From contig CAMNST010000014.1 of NCBI GenBank assembly GCA_946555465.1, positions 1-64,000 on the forward strand: DNA of 64,000 bases, written 5' to 3'. Every line of letters starts with the position of its first letter. Position 1 is the first letter of the stretch. The notes below the pieces were generated by a model. The model worked only from the letters and a program-made list of their open reading frames with translations. It was not told the DNA's origin and did no database searches. This DNA is from an uncultured Clostridia bacterium (lineage in GTDB: Bacteria > Bacillota > Clostridia > Oscillospirales > Acutalibacteraceae). This document shows positions 32,106 through 41,056 of the stretch, in pieces. The position numbers and the translations under genes are program-made.

Positions 32106-33170
32106 ATGGCAAAGAAGGCAATTATAGCAATGAGCGGTGGCGTTGATTCCAGCGTTGCCGCTTTTCTGATGAAAGAAAAGGGTTTTGACTGCATCGGTGC
32201 AACAATGAAACTCTATGATAACGAAGATATAAATGTAAGTGATGAAAAAACATGCTGTTCTGCAGATGATGTTGAAGATGCGCGCAGTGTTGCTGCAAAA
32301 CTTTCAATGCCGTTTTATGTTTTCAACTTTAAATCGGAATTTAAAGAAAAAGTGATTGATAAGTTTGTTTCCGATTATGAAAACGGTGCAACGCCCAATC
32401 CCTGTATTGAATGCAACAGATATTTAAAATTTGAAAAGTTCTATCAGCGAATGGAAGAACTGCAGTTTGATTATCTTGTAACAGGTCACTATGCAAAAAT
32501 TGAAGAAAAAGACGGTTGGTTTTATCTGAAAAAAGCGGTGGATAACACTAAGGACCAGAGTTATGTTCTTTATTCACTGAGGCAGAGCCAACTTTCGCAT
32601 ATTCTTTTTCCGCTGGGTGAATTTTCAAAAAATGAGATACGTGAAATTGCAGAAAAAGAGGGCTTTCTGAATGCCCGTAAGAAAGACAGCCAGGATATCT
32701 GTTTCGTACCCGATGGCGATTATGTAAGTTTTATTGAACGGTATTCGGGTAAAAAATATCCCGAAGGTGATTTTGTTGATATTAACGGAAATGTTATCGG
32801 CAGGCATCAGGGGATTATCAGATATACAAACGGTCAGCGCAAAGGGCTTGGTGTTGCGTTCGGCAGACCAATGTATGTTGCGGGTAAAGATATTGAAAAA
32901 AATACAGTGACACTCTGCACAAATGAAGAACTTTTTTCAAAAGAACTTATTGCTGATAATTTCAACTGGCTTGTGCCGAATCCCGAAAAGGTAATAAAGT
33001 GTATGGCAAGGGTCAGATACAATATGAAAGAACAGCCTGCAACTGTTTATCAACTTGATGACGGCAGGGTTAAAATTGTTTTTGATGAACTCCAGCGTGC
33101 CATAACAAAAGGGCAGGCGGCTGTGCTTTATGACGATGATATCGTTGTAGGCGGCGGAACAATCGTATAG
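32106..33170 (+). CDS. mnmA: tRNA-specific 2-thiouridylase MnmA
   Basis: 354 residues. It puts sulfur on U34 of tRNAs for Lys, Glu and Gln, with ATP and a persulfide relayed from IscS. The PP-loop is AMSGGVDSSVAA (near 8-19). The catalytic cysteine is in NPCIECNRYLKF and the second, persulfide, cysteine in QDICFVPDGDY. The C-terminal beta-barrel (GQAAVLYDDDIVVGGG) is complete. It is the last gene of the isc operon; tRNA-Lys and tRNA-Gln, two of its substrates, are encoded 4 kb upstream. Confidence 0.96.
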   Translation: MAKKAIIAMSGGVDSSVAAFLMKEKGFDCIGATMKLYDNEDINVSDEKTCCSADDVEDARSVAAKLSMPFYVFNFKSEFKEKVIDKFVSDYENGATPNPCIECNRYLKFEKFYQRMEELQFDYLVTGHYAKIEEKDGWFYLKKAVDNTKDQSYVLYSLRQSQLSHILFPLGEFSKNEIREIAEKEGFLNARKKDSQDICFVPDGDYVSFIERYSGKKYPEGDFVDINGNVIGRHQGIIRYTNGQRKGLGVAFGRPMYVAGKDIEKNTVTLCTNEELFSKELIADNFNWLVPNPEKVIKCMARVRYNMKEQPATVYQLDDGRVKIVFDELQRAITKGQAAVLYDDDIVVGGGTIV

Positions 33171-33258
33171 TTTTAATAAAAATACAAAAGAAAATCCTTG
33201 CCGCCAATAAAAGATAAATATTCAGATTATCGTCTGAAGAATAAGGGGATAATGTAAG

Positions 33259-34413
33259 TTGAAGAAACTAAAAGATTTTATAAAAGAGTTATCTTTTGTC
33301 AAAAAATTGCGTACTCGGAAAAAAGTAAACTATTACGGACGCAGATACATTCTGCCGGAAAAATCAGTAAAACGCGCAGAAAATGATATGGCTTACCGAA
33401 AATTGGCTGTTGCCAGACAAACAAAAAAGTGGCCCGAAAAAACTTCAGTTTTGACCGGGAAAATCAGAGAGGTTCTTGCTGCAGGATACTATGAAGGAGA
33501 CAGCGAAGAACTTGCGGCAGATATGCTCTTTTGCTACTTTGCATATGGTTTTTCACCGAATGAATATTTATGTTATGAACTGAACAAAAAGAGTGTACAG
33601 GAGCGTCGGAGTTTTGTGTCTGACAGAGAAAGTGTCTGCTATGGCTATCTGATGAATGATATTGACCAGATGCGTGTGTTTAGGAATAAGATGCAGTCCT
33701 ATGAGAAGTTTAAAAATTATTATAAGAGAGAGGCCATATCCATCGCTGCATCGCAGGATAAAGAAAAGTACCTCGATTTTGTAAAGCGGCATCCGGTGTT
33801 TGTGAAAAAAAGAGTCGGAGAATCCTGTGGACGCAGTGTGGAATTAATAGATACAAATTCTGCAGACAAAGAGCAGTTGTTTGAATCGCTGATCTTAGAC
33901 GGAGAAATGATTTTGGAAGAGCAGGTAATCCAGACGGGGGTATTGAAGCAACTCAATGGCTCCAGTGTTAATACAGTCCGGTGTATAACCCTGAATACAG
34001 GAAAAGGGATTTATACTCCATTCTGTTTTTTGAAGGTTGGGAGAAAAGGTGCTTTTGTGGATAACGGCGGAGCAGGCGGAATTTTAGTCGGAATCGACAG
34101 CAAATCCGGAACACTGAATACGGATGGAGTAGATGAGGTAAACCACTGCTATTCGATTCATCCTGACTCAAAAGTAAAGTTTAAAGGGCTGCAACTTCCG
34201 GAATGGGAACAGATGATTTCTGTGTGCAGGGAAATGGCTTTGCAGATTGAAAAAGTGCGTTTTATAGGCTGGGATATGGCTTATTCGGATAAAGGCTGGG
34301 TTGTCATTGAGGGGAATGCCCTGAGTGAAGTTATCGGACCGCAGGCAACATCGAAAAAGGGGATTCGCAAGGAACTGAACAACTATATAACAGAGATGGG
34401 AGTAAAAATGTAA
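33259..34413 (+). CDS. sugar-transfer-associated ATP-grasp protein
   Basis: 384 residues, starting at TTG 33259 behind AAGGGG. The second half is an ATP-grasp fold: FVKKRVGESCGRSVELID (about 178-195), EEQVIQTGVLKQLNGSSVNTVRC (residues near 220-242) and the metal-binding end IGWDMAYSDKGWVVIEGNAL. It fits the ATP-grasp family found beside sugar-transfer and capsule genes; substrates are unknown. No such genes lie beside it. Codon choice differs from its neighbours (more CAG, GGA, CTG and AGG, fewer GGT and CTT), and odd non-coding sequence follows, so recent transfer is likely. Confidence 0.78.
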   Translation: MKKLKDFIKELSFVKKLRTRKKVNYYGRRYILPEKSVKRAENDMAYRKLAVARQTKKWPEKTSVLTGKIREVLAAGYYEGDSEELAADMLFCYFAYGFSPNEYLCYELNKKSVQERRSFVSDRESVCYGYLMNDIDQMRVFRNKMQSYEKFKNYYKREAISIAASQDKEKYLDFVKRHPVFVKKRVGESCGRSVELIDTNSADKEQLFESLILDGEMILEEQVIQTGVLKQLNGSSVNTVRCITLNTGKGIYTPFCFLKVGRKGAFVDNGGAGGILVGIDSKSGTLNTDGVDEVNHCYSIHPDSKVKFKGLQLPEWEQMISVCREMALQIEKVRFIGWDMAYSDKGWVVIEGNALSEVIGPQATSKKGIRKELNNYITEMGVKM

Positions 34414-34451
34414 TCGGTCTGACAAAGACATATAAAAACGCAGGTTTAAGC

Positions 34452-34489
34452 AAGACAAAGAAGAATTTCTGTGGTAACATTGTCTTTTT
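34452..34489 (+). terminator. weak terminator after the ATP-grasp gene
   Basis: Stem AAGACAA / TTGTCTT (34452-34458 with 34480-34486), followed by a T-run. The loop is long, 21 bases. Confidence 0.45.
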
Positions 34490-34619
34490 CTCCGGTTAAA
34501 AATCGTCGGGCTTATCGATAAAAGTGTGTAAATTTTTTGATTAAATAAAAAATTATCTATTCCTATCAGATTTGGTATGCAAGAACCCAATTACCTGATA
34601 AAGCAATTTCCTTATTTAC

Positions 34620-34650
34620 CGGACTTCCGCTCGCTCGGAAGTCTGTTTTT
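34620..34650 (+). terminator. strong terminator hairpin
   Basis: A 10-base stem CGGACTTCCG / CGGAAGTCTG (one G-U) with loop CTCGCT and TTTTT. Confidence 0.85.
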
Positions 34651-34672
34651 ATCTTTTTGGCAAATAAAATTC

Positions 34673-34707
34673 GGGCTGCCTCACGAAGTGTTTTCGTGAG
34701 ACAGCCC
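34673..34707 (-). terminator. terminator of the Gfo/Idh/MocA gene
   Basis: Stem GGGCTG-C-CTCACGAA / TTCGTGAG-A-CAGCCC with one mismatch, 21 bases past the minus-strand stop codon. A T-rich stretch follows on the minus strand. Confidence 0.75.
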
Positions 34708-34727
34708 CTTTGTGTTTTTCAAATCTA

Positions 34728-36038
34728 TTATAATTTAACATCAATAGGCATTCCGCCGTTTTCCCTTGACTGATCTGCAAGATAAACGCAGAGGTGACCT
34801 GCAACCGAGTCAAATATTGATGTGCAGGCAAGACTTGGCTGTTCACCGCGGATAAACTTAACAAAATCAGCAGTAAGCCTTTCGTCTCCGCCGCCATGTC
34901 CGCCGTATGCACCAACCATATCACCCGTAACATTAAGGTCAACTTCTTCAATGTCGCATTCTTCATTGTGCGCATCAGGAGAAGGATTGATTTTTGAAAC
35001 ATAAAACTTTGATTCTTCAAAGTTGCCGTAAATTTCGCCTTCTGTGCCTATAATATGAATTCTTCTCAGTGACTGCGATGATCCGCCGACCATATTGTGT
35101 GTGCCTGTTGCTCCGCTTTCAAAGTTTACTAAAACAGACTGATGGTCAACAACATTGTTGTCACATTTGTAAATACATCTTGCATACGGGCTGTCGCTCT
35201 TCATAAGTGCAATTTTATCTTCAATAGTCGGATTTTCAATATGTTCAAGTTTATCCCAAACATAAAATGCCCAGCGGTCGGGATGGTCAATATAAAGTTT
35301 CTTTGTTGAAAATTTGCATGTGTCAACAAGCGGACAGTCTTTCATACAGATTGTTCCTGCACCCTCGGGTGCATTTTCAGGTTTAAACTGATATTTGCTG
35401 CCGAATGAAGAAACCTTAACCGGTTTTGTTTCTGCCATCATCCACATCATAAGGTCAATGTCGTGGCAGCATTTTGCAAGAAGCATTGTTGTGTGGCACT
35501 TGTCTGAATTTGCCCATTTGCCTCTTATGTACGAAGTTGAAAGATGATGATAAGATACGTGTTCGGTTGTCTGAATATTTATGATTTTTCCGATTTCGCC
35601 TTTTGCGATTCTTTCTTTAATTGCATAGTAGAAAGGACTATATCTCAGAACATGGCAAATCATAACCTTGGAGTTATGATTTTTTGCACAGTCAACAAGT
35701 TTTCTCATTTCCTCTTCATTAACTGCAAACGGTTTTTCAAGAAGCATATCATATCCGCATTCAAGAAGGGGAATTGATGTTTCAATATGAACTTCATCCA
35801 TTGTTCCGTTAATGATTGTGTCGGCAAGTTTGCCTTTTGCGGCAAGTTCTTCGGCTGATTCAAAACACATATCTTCACCGAAACCAAAATATTCCATACA
35901 ATGTTTTCTTCTTACGGGATTTGGATCCGCAACGCCGACTATTTTGAGCATTTCAGGATTTGTTTTTGCAAGTTCGCTGTATACCAGCGCCCTGTGTCCC
36001 GCACCTACAATTATTGCAGTAACAGGTTTCTGTTCCAT
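34728..36038 (-). CDS. Gfo/Idh/MocA-family oxidoreductase with Cys cluster
   Basis: 436 residues. The N-terminal Rossmann fold carries VGAGHRA (11-17) and the family motif EKP (101-103). The C-terminal substrate domain has HVSYHHLSTSY and CCHDIDLMMWM, where a His/Asp pair (near 192-195) usually serves catalysis. A cysteine-rich insert (Cys231, Cys235, Cys241, then Cys288 and Cys292) could bind metal, an uncommon feature for the family. Members oxidise or reduce sugars and inositols with NAD(P). The gene stands alone, so the substrate cannot be inferred; sugar-acid or amino-sugar breakdown would suit a gut organism. The start is at ATG 36038, behind GAGGTAA. Confidence 0.87.
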   Translation of the reverse strand: MEQKPVTAIIVGAGHRALVYSELAKTNPEMLKIVGVADPNPVRRKHCMEYFGFGEDMCFESAEELAAKGKLADTIINGTMDEVHIETSIPLLECGYDMLLEKPFAVNEEEMRKLVDCAKNHNSKVMICHVLRYSPFYYAIKERIAKGEIGKIINIQTTEHVSYHHLSTSYIRGKWANSDKCHTTMLLAKCCHDIDLMMWMMAETKPVKVSSFGSKYQFKPENAPEGAGTICMKDCPLVDTCKFSTKKLYIDHPDRWAFYVWDKLEHIENPTIEDKIALMKSDSPYARCIYKCDNNVVDHQSVLVNFESGATGTHNMVGGSSQSLRRIHIIGTEGEIYGNFEESKFYVSKINPSPDAHNEECDIEEVDLNVTGDMVGAYGGHGGGDERLTADFVKFIRGEQPSLACTSIFDSVAGHLCVYLADQSRENGGMPIDVKL

Positions 36039-36131
36039 AGTTAATTACCTCTTCTTCAATTTTTTATCCATTATAGTCTAATTGTATACAAAAATAAAGT
36101 CCTATTTTAAATTTTTAATATTTATTTTATG

Positions 36132-36160
36132 TTGACAGTATGAATTGGTGGACATATAAT
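36132..36160 (+). promoter_or_regulatory. promoter of the ABC exporter operon
   Basis: TTGACA (36132-36137), a 17-base spacer and TATAAT (36155-36160), 37 bases before the ATG; an exact consensus. Confidence 0.9.
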
Positions 36161-36197
36161 AACTATATTAATATATAGAATCATTTTAAGGTGAATT

Positions 36198-37913
36198 ATG
36201 AAAAGATTACTTATATATTTAAAAGATTATACGCTTCAGTCCGTTATGGCACCGCTTTTCAAACTTCTTGAGGCTTCTTTTGAATTGATAGTGCCGCTTG
36301 TTATTGCTTCAATAATTGATATCGGTATTGCAAACGGTGACAAAACTTATGTTCTCGGCAGATGCGGTATTCTCATTCTTCTTGCTCTTGTTGGTATGGC
36401 TGCTGCTATTACCGCCCAATATTTTGCTGCCAAGGCCGCAACCGGTTTCGGAAAAGGTCTAAGGCATTCTCTTTATGAAAAAATTCAAAGCCTTTCTTTC
36501 AGCGAACTTGACAATCTCGGAACATCAACACTTATTACCCGAATGACAAATGATGTCAATCAGGTGCAAAACGGTGTTAATCTTGTGCTGAGGCTGTTTC
36601 TGCGTTCTCCGTTTATTGTTATCGGTGCAATGGTAATGGCATTTTTTATTGATGTAAAATGTGCATTGATTTTTGCAGTTGCCATTGTTCTGCTCTCGGT
36701 TGTGGTTTTCTCAATTATGGCATACACAATACCGAAGCATAAAGAAGTTCAGGGAAAACTTGACAGCGTTACGCTCATTACACGCGAAAACCTTAACGGC
36801 GCAAGAGTAATAAGGGCATTTACAGGCGAAGAAAATGAAATAAAAGAATTTGATAAAAGAAATACGGCTTTGTCTGTTCTTCAGAAAACAGTCGGCAGAA
36901 TTTCCGCTCTTCTCAATCCTGTAACATACGTAATTATCAATGCCGCTGTCATAGCACTGATTTATTCAGGTGCTTTAAGGGTAGATGCGGGAGATTTATC
37001 GCAGGGTCAGGTTGTTGCTCTTTATAACTATATGAGCCAGATTCTTGTGGAACTCATTAAACTTGCAAATCTTATTGTTACCGTAACAAAAGCCTTTGCA
37101 TCAGCAGGAAGAATCAACAGTGTTTTTGAGCAGGAAAATACACTTTCTCATAATGATAATAAGAAAAAATCGGACAAGTATATCAAATTTGATAATGTGT
37201 CTCTGATTTATAAAAATGCCTCTGCCGAATCACTCAGCAATATTTCGTTTGATGCGGATAAGGGCGATGTTATCGGAATTATCGGCGGTACAGGTTCGGG
37301 CAAGTCAAGCCTTGTTTCACTTATTCCTCATTTTTATGATGCGGCAGATGGTGCTGTATATGTTTTCGGACATGATGTAAAATCATTTGATGATAATGAA
37401 CTGCGCAGCAGAATAGGTTATGTTCAGCAAAAAGCGGCCCTCTTCAAAGGAACTGTGCGCGATAATATGAAATGGGGCAAAAAGGATGCCACTGATGATG
37501 AAATAATAACTGCACTTAAGGCGGCCCAGATTTATGATACTGTTGCAGAAAAGGGCGGTCTTGATTTTGAAATTTCACAAAATGGCTCCAATCTCTCAGG
37601 CGGTCAAAAACAAAGACTTTCTGTTGCCAGAGCATTGGTAAGAAAACCCGATATTCTTATTCTTGATGATTCTTCATCCGCTCTTGATTTTGCAACTGAA
37701 GCAAAACTGAGAGATGAAATTTATGCTCTTGATTATAATCCAACTGTATTTATTGTTTCTCAGAGAGCATCTTCCGTTATGAGTGCAGATAAAATTATTG
37801 TGCTTGATGACGGGGAATGTGCCGGCGTGGGAACACACGATGATCTTCTTGAAAACTGTCAGGTATATAATGAGATATATACTTCTCAGTTTGGAAAGGA
37901 GAATGAATCATGA
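36198..37913 (+). CDS. ABC exporter half-transporter with degenerate ATP site
   Basis: 571 residues: six-helix exporter membrane domain (about 1-305), then an ATPase domain. Walker A is GGTGSGKSS and the signature NLSGGQKQR is normal, but the catalytic Glu after Walker B is Asp (ILILDDSSSALD) and the switch His is Gln (FIVSQRASS). This is the known mark of the degenerate subunit in heterodimeric exporters such as BmrC/BmrD, LmrC/LmrD and TM287/288. The next gene is the canonical partner and overlaps it by four bases (ATGA). Substrates of the family include drugs, peptides and lipids; none can be assigned here. Confidence 0.92.
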   Translation: MKRLLIYLKDYTLQSVMAPLFKLLEASFELIVPLVIASIIDIGIANGDKTYVLGRCGILILLALVGMAAAITAQYFAAKAATGFGKGLRHSLYEKIQSLSFSELDNLGTSTLITRMTNDVNQVQNGVNLVLRLFLRSPFIVIGAMVMAFFIDVKCALIFAVAIVLLSVVVFSIMAYTIPKHKEVQGKLDSVTLITRENLNGARVIRAFTGEENEIKEFDKRNTALSVLQKTVGRISALLNPVTYVIINAAVIALIYSGALRVDAGDLSQGQVVALYNYMSQILVELIKLANLIVTVTKAFASAGRINSVFEQENTLSHNDNKKKSDKYIKFDNVSLIYKNASAESLSNISFDADKGDVIGIIGGTGSGKSSLVSLIPHFYDAADGAVYVFGHDVKSFDDNELRSRIGYVQQKAALFKGTVRDNMKWGKKDATDDEIITALKAAQIYDTVAEKGGLDFEISQNGSNLSGGQKQRLSVARALVRKPDILILDDSSSALDFATEAKLRDEIYALDYNPTVFIVSQRASSVMSADKIIVLDDGECAGVGTHDDLLENCQVYNEIYTSQFGKENES

Positions 37914-39658
37914 ACAGTAAAGAAACACTTAAAAAGGTTTTAAAATATATTGATAAATACAAGTATTTTCTTATTCTTTCAATGCTGCTTGCTGTTGTAA
38001 GTGTGGCGCTTACGCTCTATGCACCTATCCTTGTCGGCAGGGCAATAGACTGTATTATTGACAAAGGAAATGTTGATTTTGCCTCAATTAAAGATACGCT
38101 TATTCTTCTTGGTATAATTATAGGCATAACTGCTGTTTCTCAGTGGCTTATGAATGTATGCAACAATAAGATAACTTATAATGTATCGCGTGATATGAGG
38201 CAGAAAGCATTTGAAAAAATCGAAGTTCTTCCGTGCTCCTATCTTGACAGCCATCAGAGCGGTGATATAGTAAGCAGAGTTATCAGTGATGTTGACCAGT
38301 TGTCAGACGGTCTTTTAATGGGATTTACCCAGTTTTTTACGGGCATTATAACGATTATAGGAACGCTTGCATTTATGCTTTCCATAAATTTCTGGATTAC
38401 GCTTGCAGTAGTTGTTGTAACACCCGTGTCATTTTTGATTGCACGTTTTATTGCTAAAAAAACATATAAAATGTTTACGCTTCAGTCCAAAACAAGAGGA
38501 GAGCAGACATCCTTTATTGATGAAATGATTTCAAATCAGAAGGTTGCCGATGCCTATAATATGGACGAAAAAAATCTTGAAAGATTTGACGGAATAAATG
38601 AAAGACTCACGGATTACTCTCTTAAAGCAACATTCTTTTCTTCCATAACAAACCCGGCAACAAGATTTGTAAACAGTATTGTTTATGCGGCCGTTGCTCT
38701 TTTCGGTGCCCTTCTTGCAATTAAAGGGGGAGAGGGTGCGATAACCGTTGGTATTCTTTCGTGCTTTCTTTCATATGCCAATCAGTATACAAAGCCGTTC
38801 AATGAAATAAGCAGTGTTGTAACCGAACTTCAGAATGCGCTTGCCTGTGCCTCACGCGTACTTGCTCTGATTGAAGAGGAAAGTGTCACTGAGGATAAAG
38901 AGAATGCTGTTAAACTTGAAAATCCTGAGGGAAATATTGATATCAGAAATCTGACGTTTTCATACTCTCCCGAAAAAGAACTTATAAAAAATCTGAATCT
39001 TAGTATTAAGCATGGTATGACTGTTGCCATTGTTGGTCCTACAGGATGCGGAAAAACAACGCTTATTAATCTTCTGATGCGTTTCTATGATCCGGTAAAA
39101 GGCAATATAGAAATTGACGGAATAAAAACTTCAGATATTACCCGAAAGTCACTCAGACAGAATTTTGGTATGGTTTTGCAGGATACATGGCTTAAATCAG
39201 GCACTATTGAAGAAAACATTAAACTCGCCAATATGAATGCAACAAGGGAAGAAGTCATAAAGGCAGCAAAAGCAGCACACGCTCATTCTTTTATCAAAAG
39301 GCTTCCGGACGGTTATGATACTTTTATAGGTGAAGATGGCGGTTCTCTTTCTCAGGGGCAGAAGCAACTTCTCTGCATAACAAGGCTTATGCTTTCACCA
39401 CCGCCGATGCTTATTCTTGATGAGGCAACTTCGTCAATAGATACCAGAACAGAGATTAAAATCCAAAATGCATTTAATAAACTTATGAAAGGCAGAACAA
39501 CTTTTATTGTTGCCCATAGGCTTTCCACAATAAAAAATGCCGATATGATTCTTGTAATGAATAACGGCGATATTGTTGAATACGGAAATCATAATGAATT
39601 GTTTGAAAAGAAAGGTTTTTATTATAATCTATACAATTCACAGTTTCCAAAACAGTAA
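37910..39658 (+). CDS. ABC exporter half-transporter, catalytic partner
   Basis: 582 residues, six-helix membrane domain then ATPase. Here Walker A is GPTGCGKTT, Walker B ends in the normal Glu (LILDEATSSIDTR) and the switch His is present (FIVAHRLST), while the signature is altered to LSQGQ. In the dimer the altered signature faces the degenerate site of the first subunit, leaving one good and one bad ATP site. The two genes overlap by ATGA, so they should be made in equal amounts. Next come trkA and trkH, probably an independent function. Confidence 0.93.
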   Translation: MNSKETLKKVLKYIDKYKYFLILSMLLAVVSVALTLYAPILVGRAIDCIIDKGNVDFASIKDTLILLGIIIGITAVSQWLMNVCNNKITYNVSRDMRQKAFEKIEVLPCSYLDSHQSGDIVSRVISDVDQLSDGLLMGFTQFFTGIITIIGTLAFMLSINFWITLAVVVVTPVSFLIARFIAKKTYKMFTLQSKTRGEQTSFIDEMISNQKVADAYNMDEKNLERFDGINERLTDYSLKATFFSSITNPATRFVNSIVYAAVALFGALLAIKGGEGAITVGILSCFLSYANQYTKPFNEISSVVTELQNALACASRVLALIEEESVTEDKENAVKLENPEGNIDIRNLTFSYSPEKELIKNLNLSIKHGMTVAIVGPTGCGKTTLINLLMRFYDPVKGNIEIDGIKTSDITRKSLRQNFGMVLQDTWLKSGTIEENIKLANMNATREEVIKAAKAAHAHSFIKRLPDGYDTFIGEDGGSLSQGQKQLLCITRLMLSPPPMLILDEATSSIDTRTEIKIQNAFNKLMKGRTTFIVAHRLSTIKNADMILVMNNGDIVEYGNHNELFEKKGFYYNLYNSQFPKQ

Positions 39659-39686
39659 AATTTTGCATTTATAAGCGAGGAGAATT

Positions 39687-41048
39687 ATGGACATTATTAT
39701 TGTCGGTATAGGAAAAATCGGTAAAAAACTTGCAAAGGTGCTTTCAGAAGAAAATCATAATATCACGGTTGTGGATATCAATGAAGAAAAAGTTGAAAGA
39801 ACGGTTGAAATGTATGATGTAAAGGGCGTTTCGGGCAGCGGAACACACTGTGATGATTTGCTTGAGGCTGATGTCAGAACCTGTGATCTTCTTATTTCTG
39901 TTACACCTATGGATGAAAATAACATTCTTACATGCCTTATTGCAAGGCGGATGGGTGCAAAAAATACCATTGCAAGAGTAAGAAATCCCGAATACATTTC
40001 ACAGGTTAATTTTATGAGGGATGAATTGGGCATTTCCATGATGATTAACCCTGATTTTCAGGCTGCTCTTGAACTTTTCAGAATGCTTCAGTTTCCATCG
40101 GTAATGAATGTTGAAAGTTTTGCCAACGGCAGAATAGATATGGCTGAAATAAAAATAAAAGATGAAAGCCCTCTTTGTGATACAAAATTAAGTAATCTTT
40201 CGCCGAAACTTTCAAAAAATATGCTTATTTGTGCTGTCTGCAGAGATGATGAAGTCTATATTCCCAATGGTGATTTCGTTATCAGAAAGGGTGACAGTGT
40301 TTATGTGACGGGTTCTCATAAGGAACTCGGAAGAATTGTTAAGGATCTTTCGGGAATAAGAAAAAGCAATTCAATCAAAAATGTTATGCTTATCGGCGGT
40401 TCAAGAATTTCAATTTATCTTGCCAAACTGCTTATTTCATCGGGCAAAGATGTGGTTATTATTGAAAAAGACAAAATTAAATGCCGAAATATTCTTGAGC
40501 ATTGCCCTAAGGCAACTGTTGTTCTTGCCGACGCAAATAATCAGGACGTGCTTATTGAAGAGGGTATAGAAAGTGTTGATGCTGTTGCAACTCTTACAGG
40601 TGCGGATGAAACAAACTTTCTTGTTTCAATGTTTTCCGAAAGTCTTGGTGTAGAACATGGTATAACAAAAATCAATAATAACAGCCTTGTAAAAATACTG
40701 AAAAAAATTGAAGGATATTCATATATTAATGTATCTGAAGTCACATGTGATATAATAACACAGTATGTACGTGCAAAAAAAGGTGTAAACTCTTCTTATA
40801 TGAAAACCCTCTACAAACTTGTTGACGGAAAAATTGAAGCAATAGAATTTCTTGCCGAAGATTATGTTAAATTTCTCGGCAAACCGCTATCGTCTGTTAA
40901 AATTAAGAACAATACGCTGATTGCAGCAGTAAACCGCAAAAACAAGATTTTTGTTCCGGGAGGTAATGACACCATTGAAAAAGGCGATACAGTAATTGTT
41001 GTTTCAAAAGATTATGCAATGTATAATCTTAATGATATTCTGGCGTAG
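39687..41048 (+). CDS. trkA: Trk potassium-uptake regulatory protein TrkA
   Basis: 453 residues in the full two-repeat form: RCK-N (Rossmann, opening DIIIVGIGKIGKKLAKVL), RCK-C, then a second RCK-N (NVMLIGGSRISIYLAKLL) and RCK-C. The first nucleotide loop is the classic GxGxxG; in the second the glycines are fewer (GGSRIS), as in many TrkA proteins. It binds NAD(H) or nucleotides and gates the TrkH channel. It lies 28 bases after the exporter pair and eight bases before trkH. Confidence 0.95.
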   Translation: MDIIIVGIGKIGKKLAKVLSEENHNITVVDINEEKVERTVEMYDVKGVSGSGTHCDDLLEADVRTCDLLISVTPMDENNILTCLIARRMGAKNTIARVRNPEYISQVNFMRDELGISMMINPDFQAALELFRMLQFPSVMNVESFANGRIDMAEIKIKDESPLCDTKLSNLSPKLSKNMLICAVCRDDEVYIPNGDFVIRKGDSVYVTGSHKELGRIVKDLSGIRKSNSIKNVMLIGGSRISIYLAKLLISSGKDVVIIEKDKIKCRNILEHCPKATVVLADANNQDVLIEEGIESVDAVATLTGADETNFLVSMFSESLGVEHGITKINNNSLVKILKKIEGYSYINVSEVTCDIITQYVRAKKGVNSSYMKTLYKLVDGKIEAIEFLAEDYVKFLGKPLSSVKIKNNTLIAAVNRKNKIFVPGGNDTIEKGDTVIVVSKDYAMYNLNDILA

Positions 41049-41056
41049 GTGAAAAT

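Larger units (their letters stand above)
34414..34727. other. 314-base gap with hairpins only
   Basis: Holds three hairpins: a weak one at 34452-34489 (AAGACAA / TTGTCTT and a T-run), and two strong ones at 34620-34650 and 34673-34707. I found no gene, promoter or known repeat in the rest. With the preceding ATP-grasp gene it may be part of an acquired segment. Confidence 0.6.
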
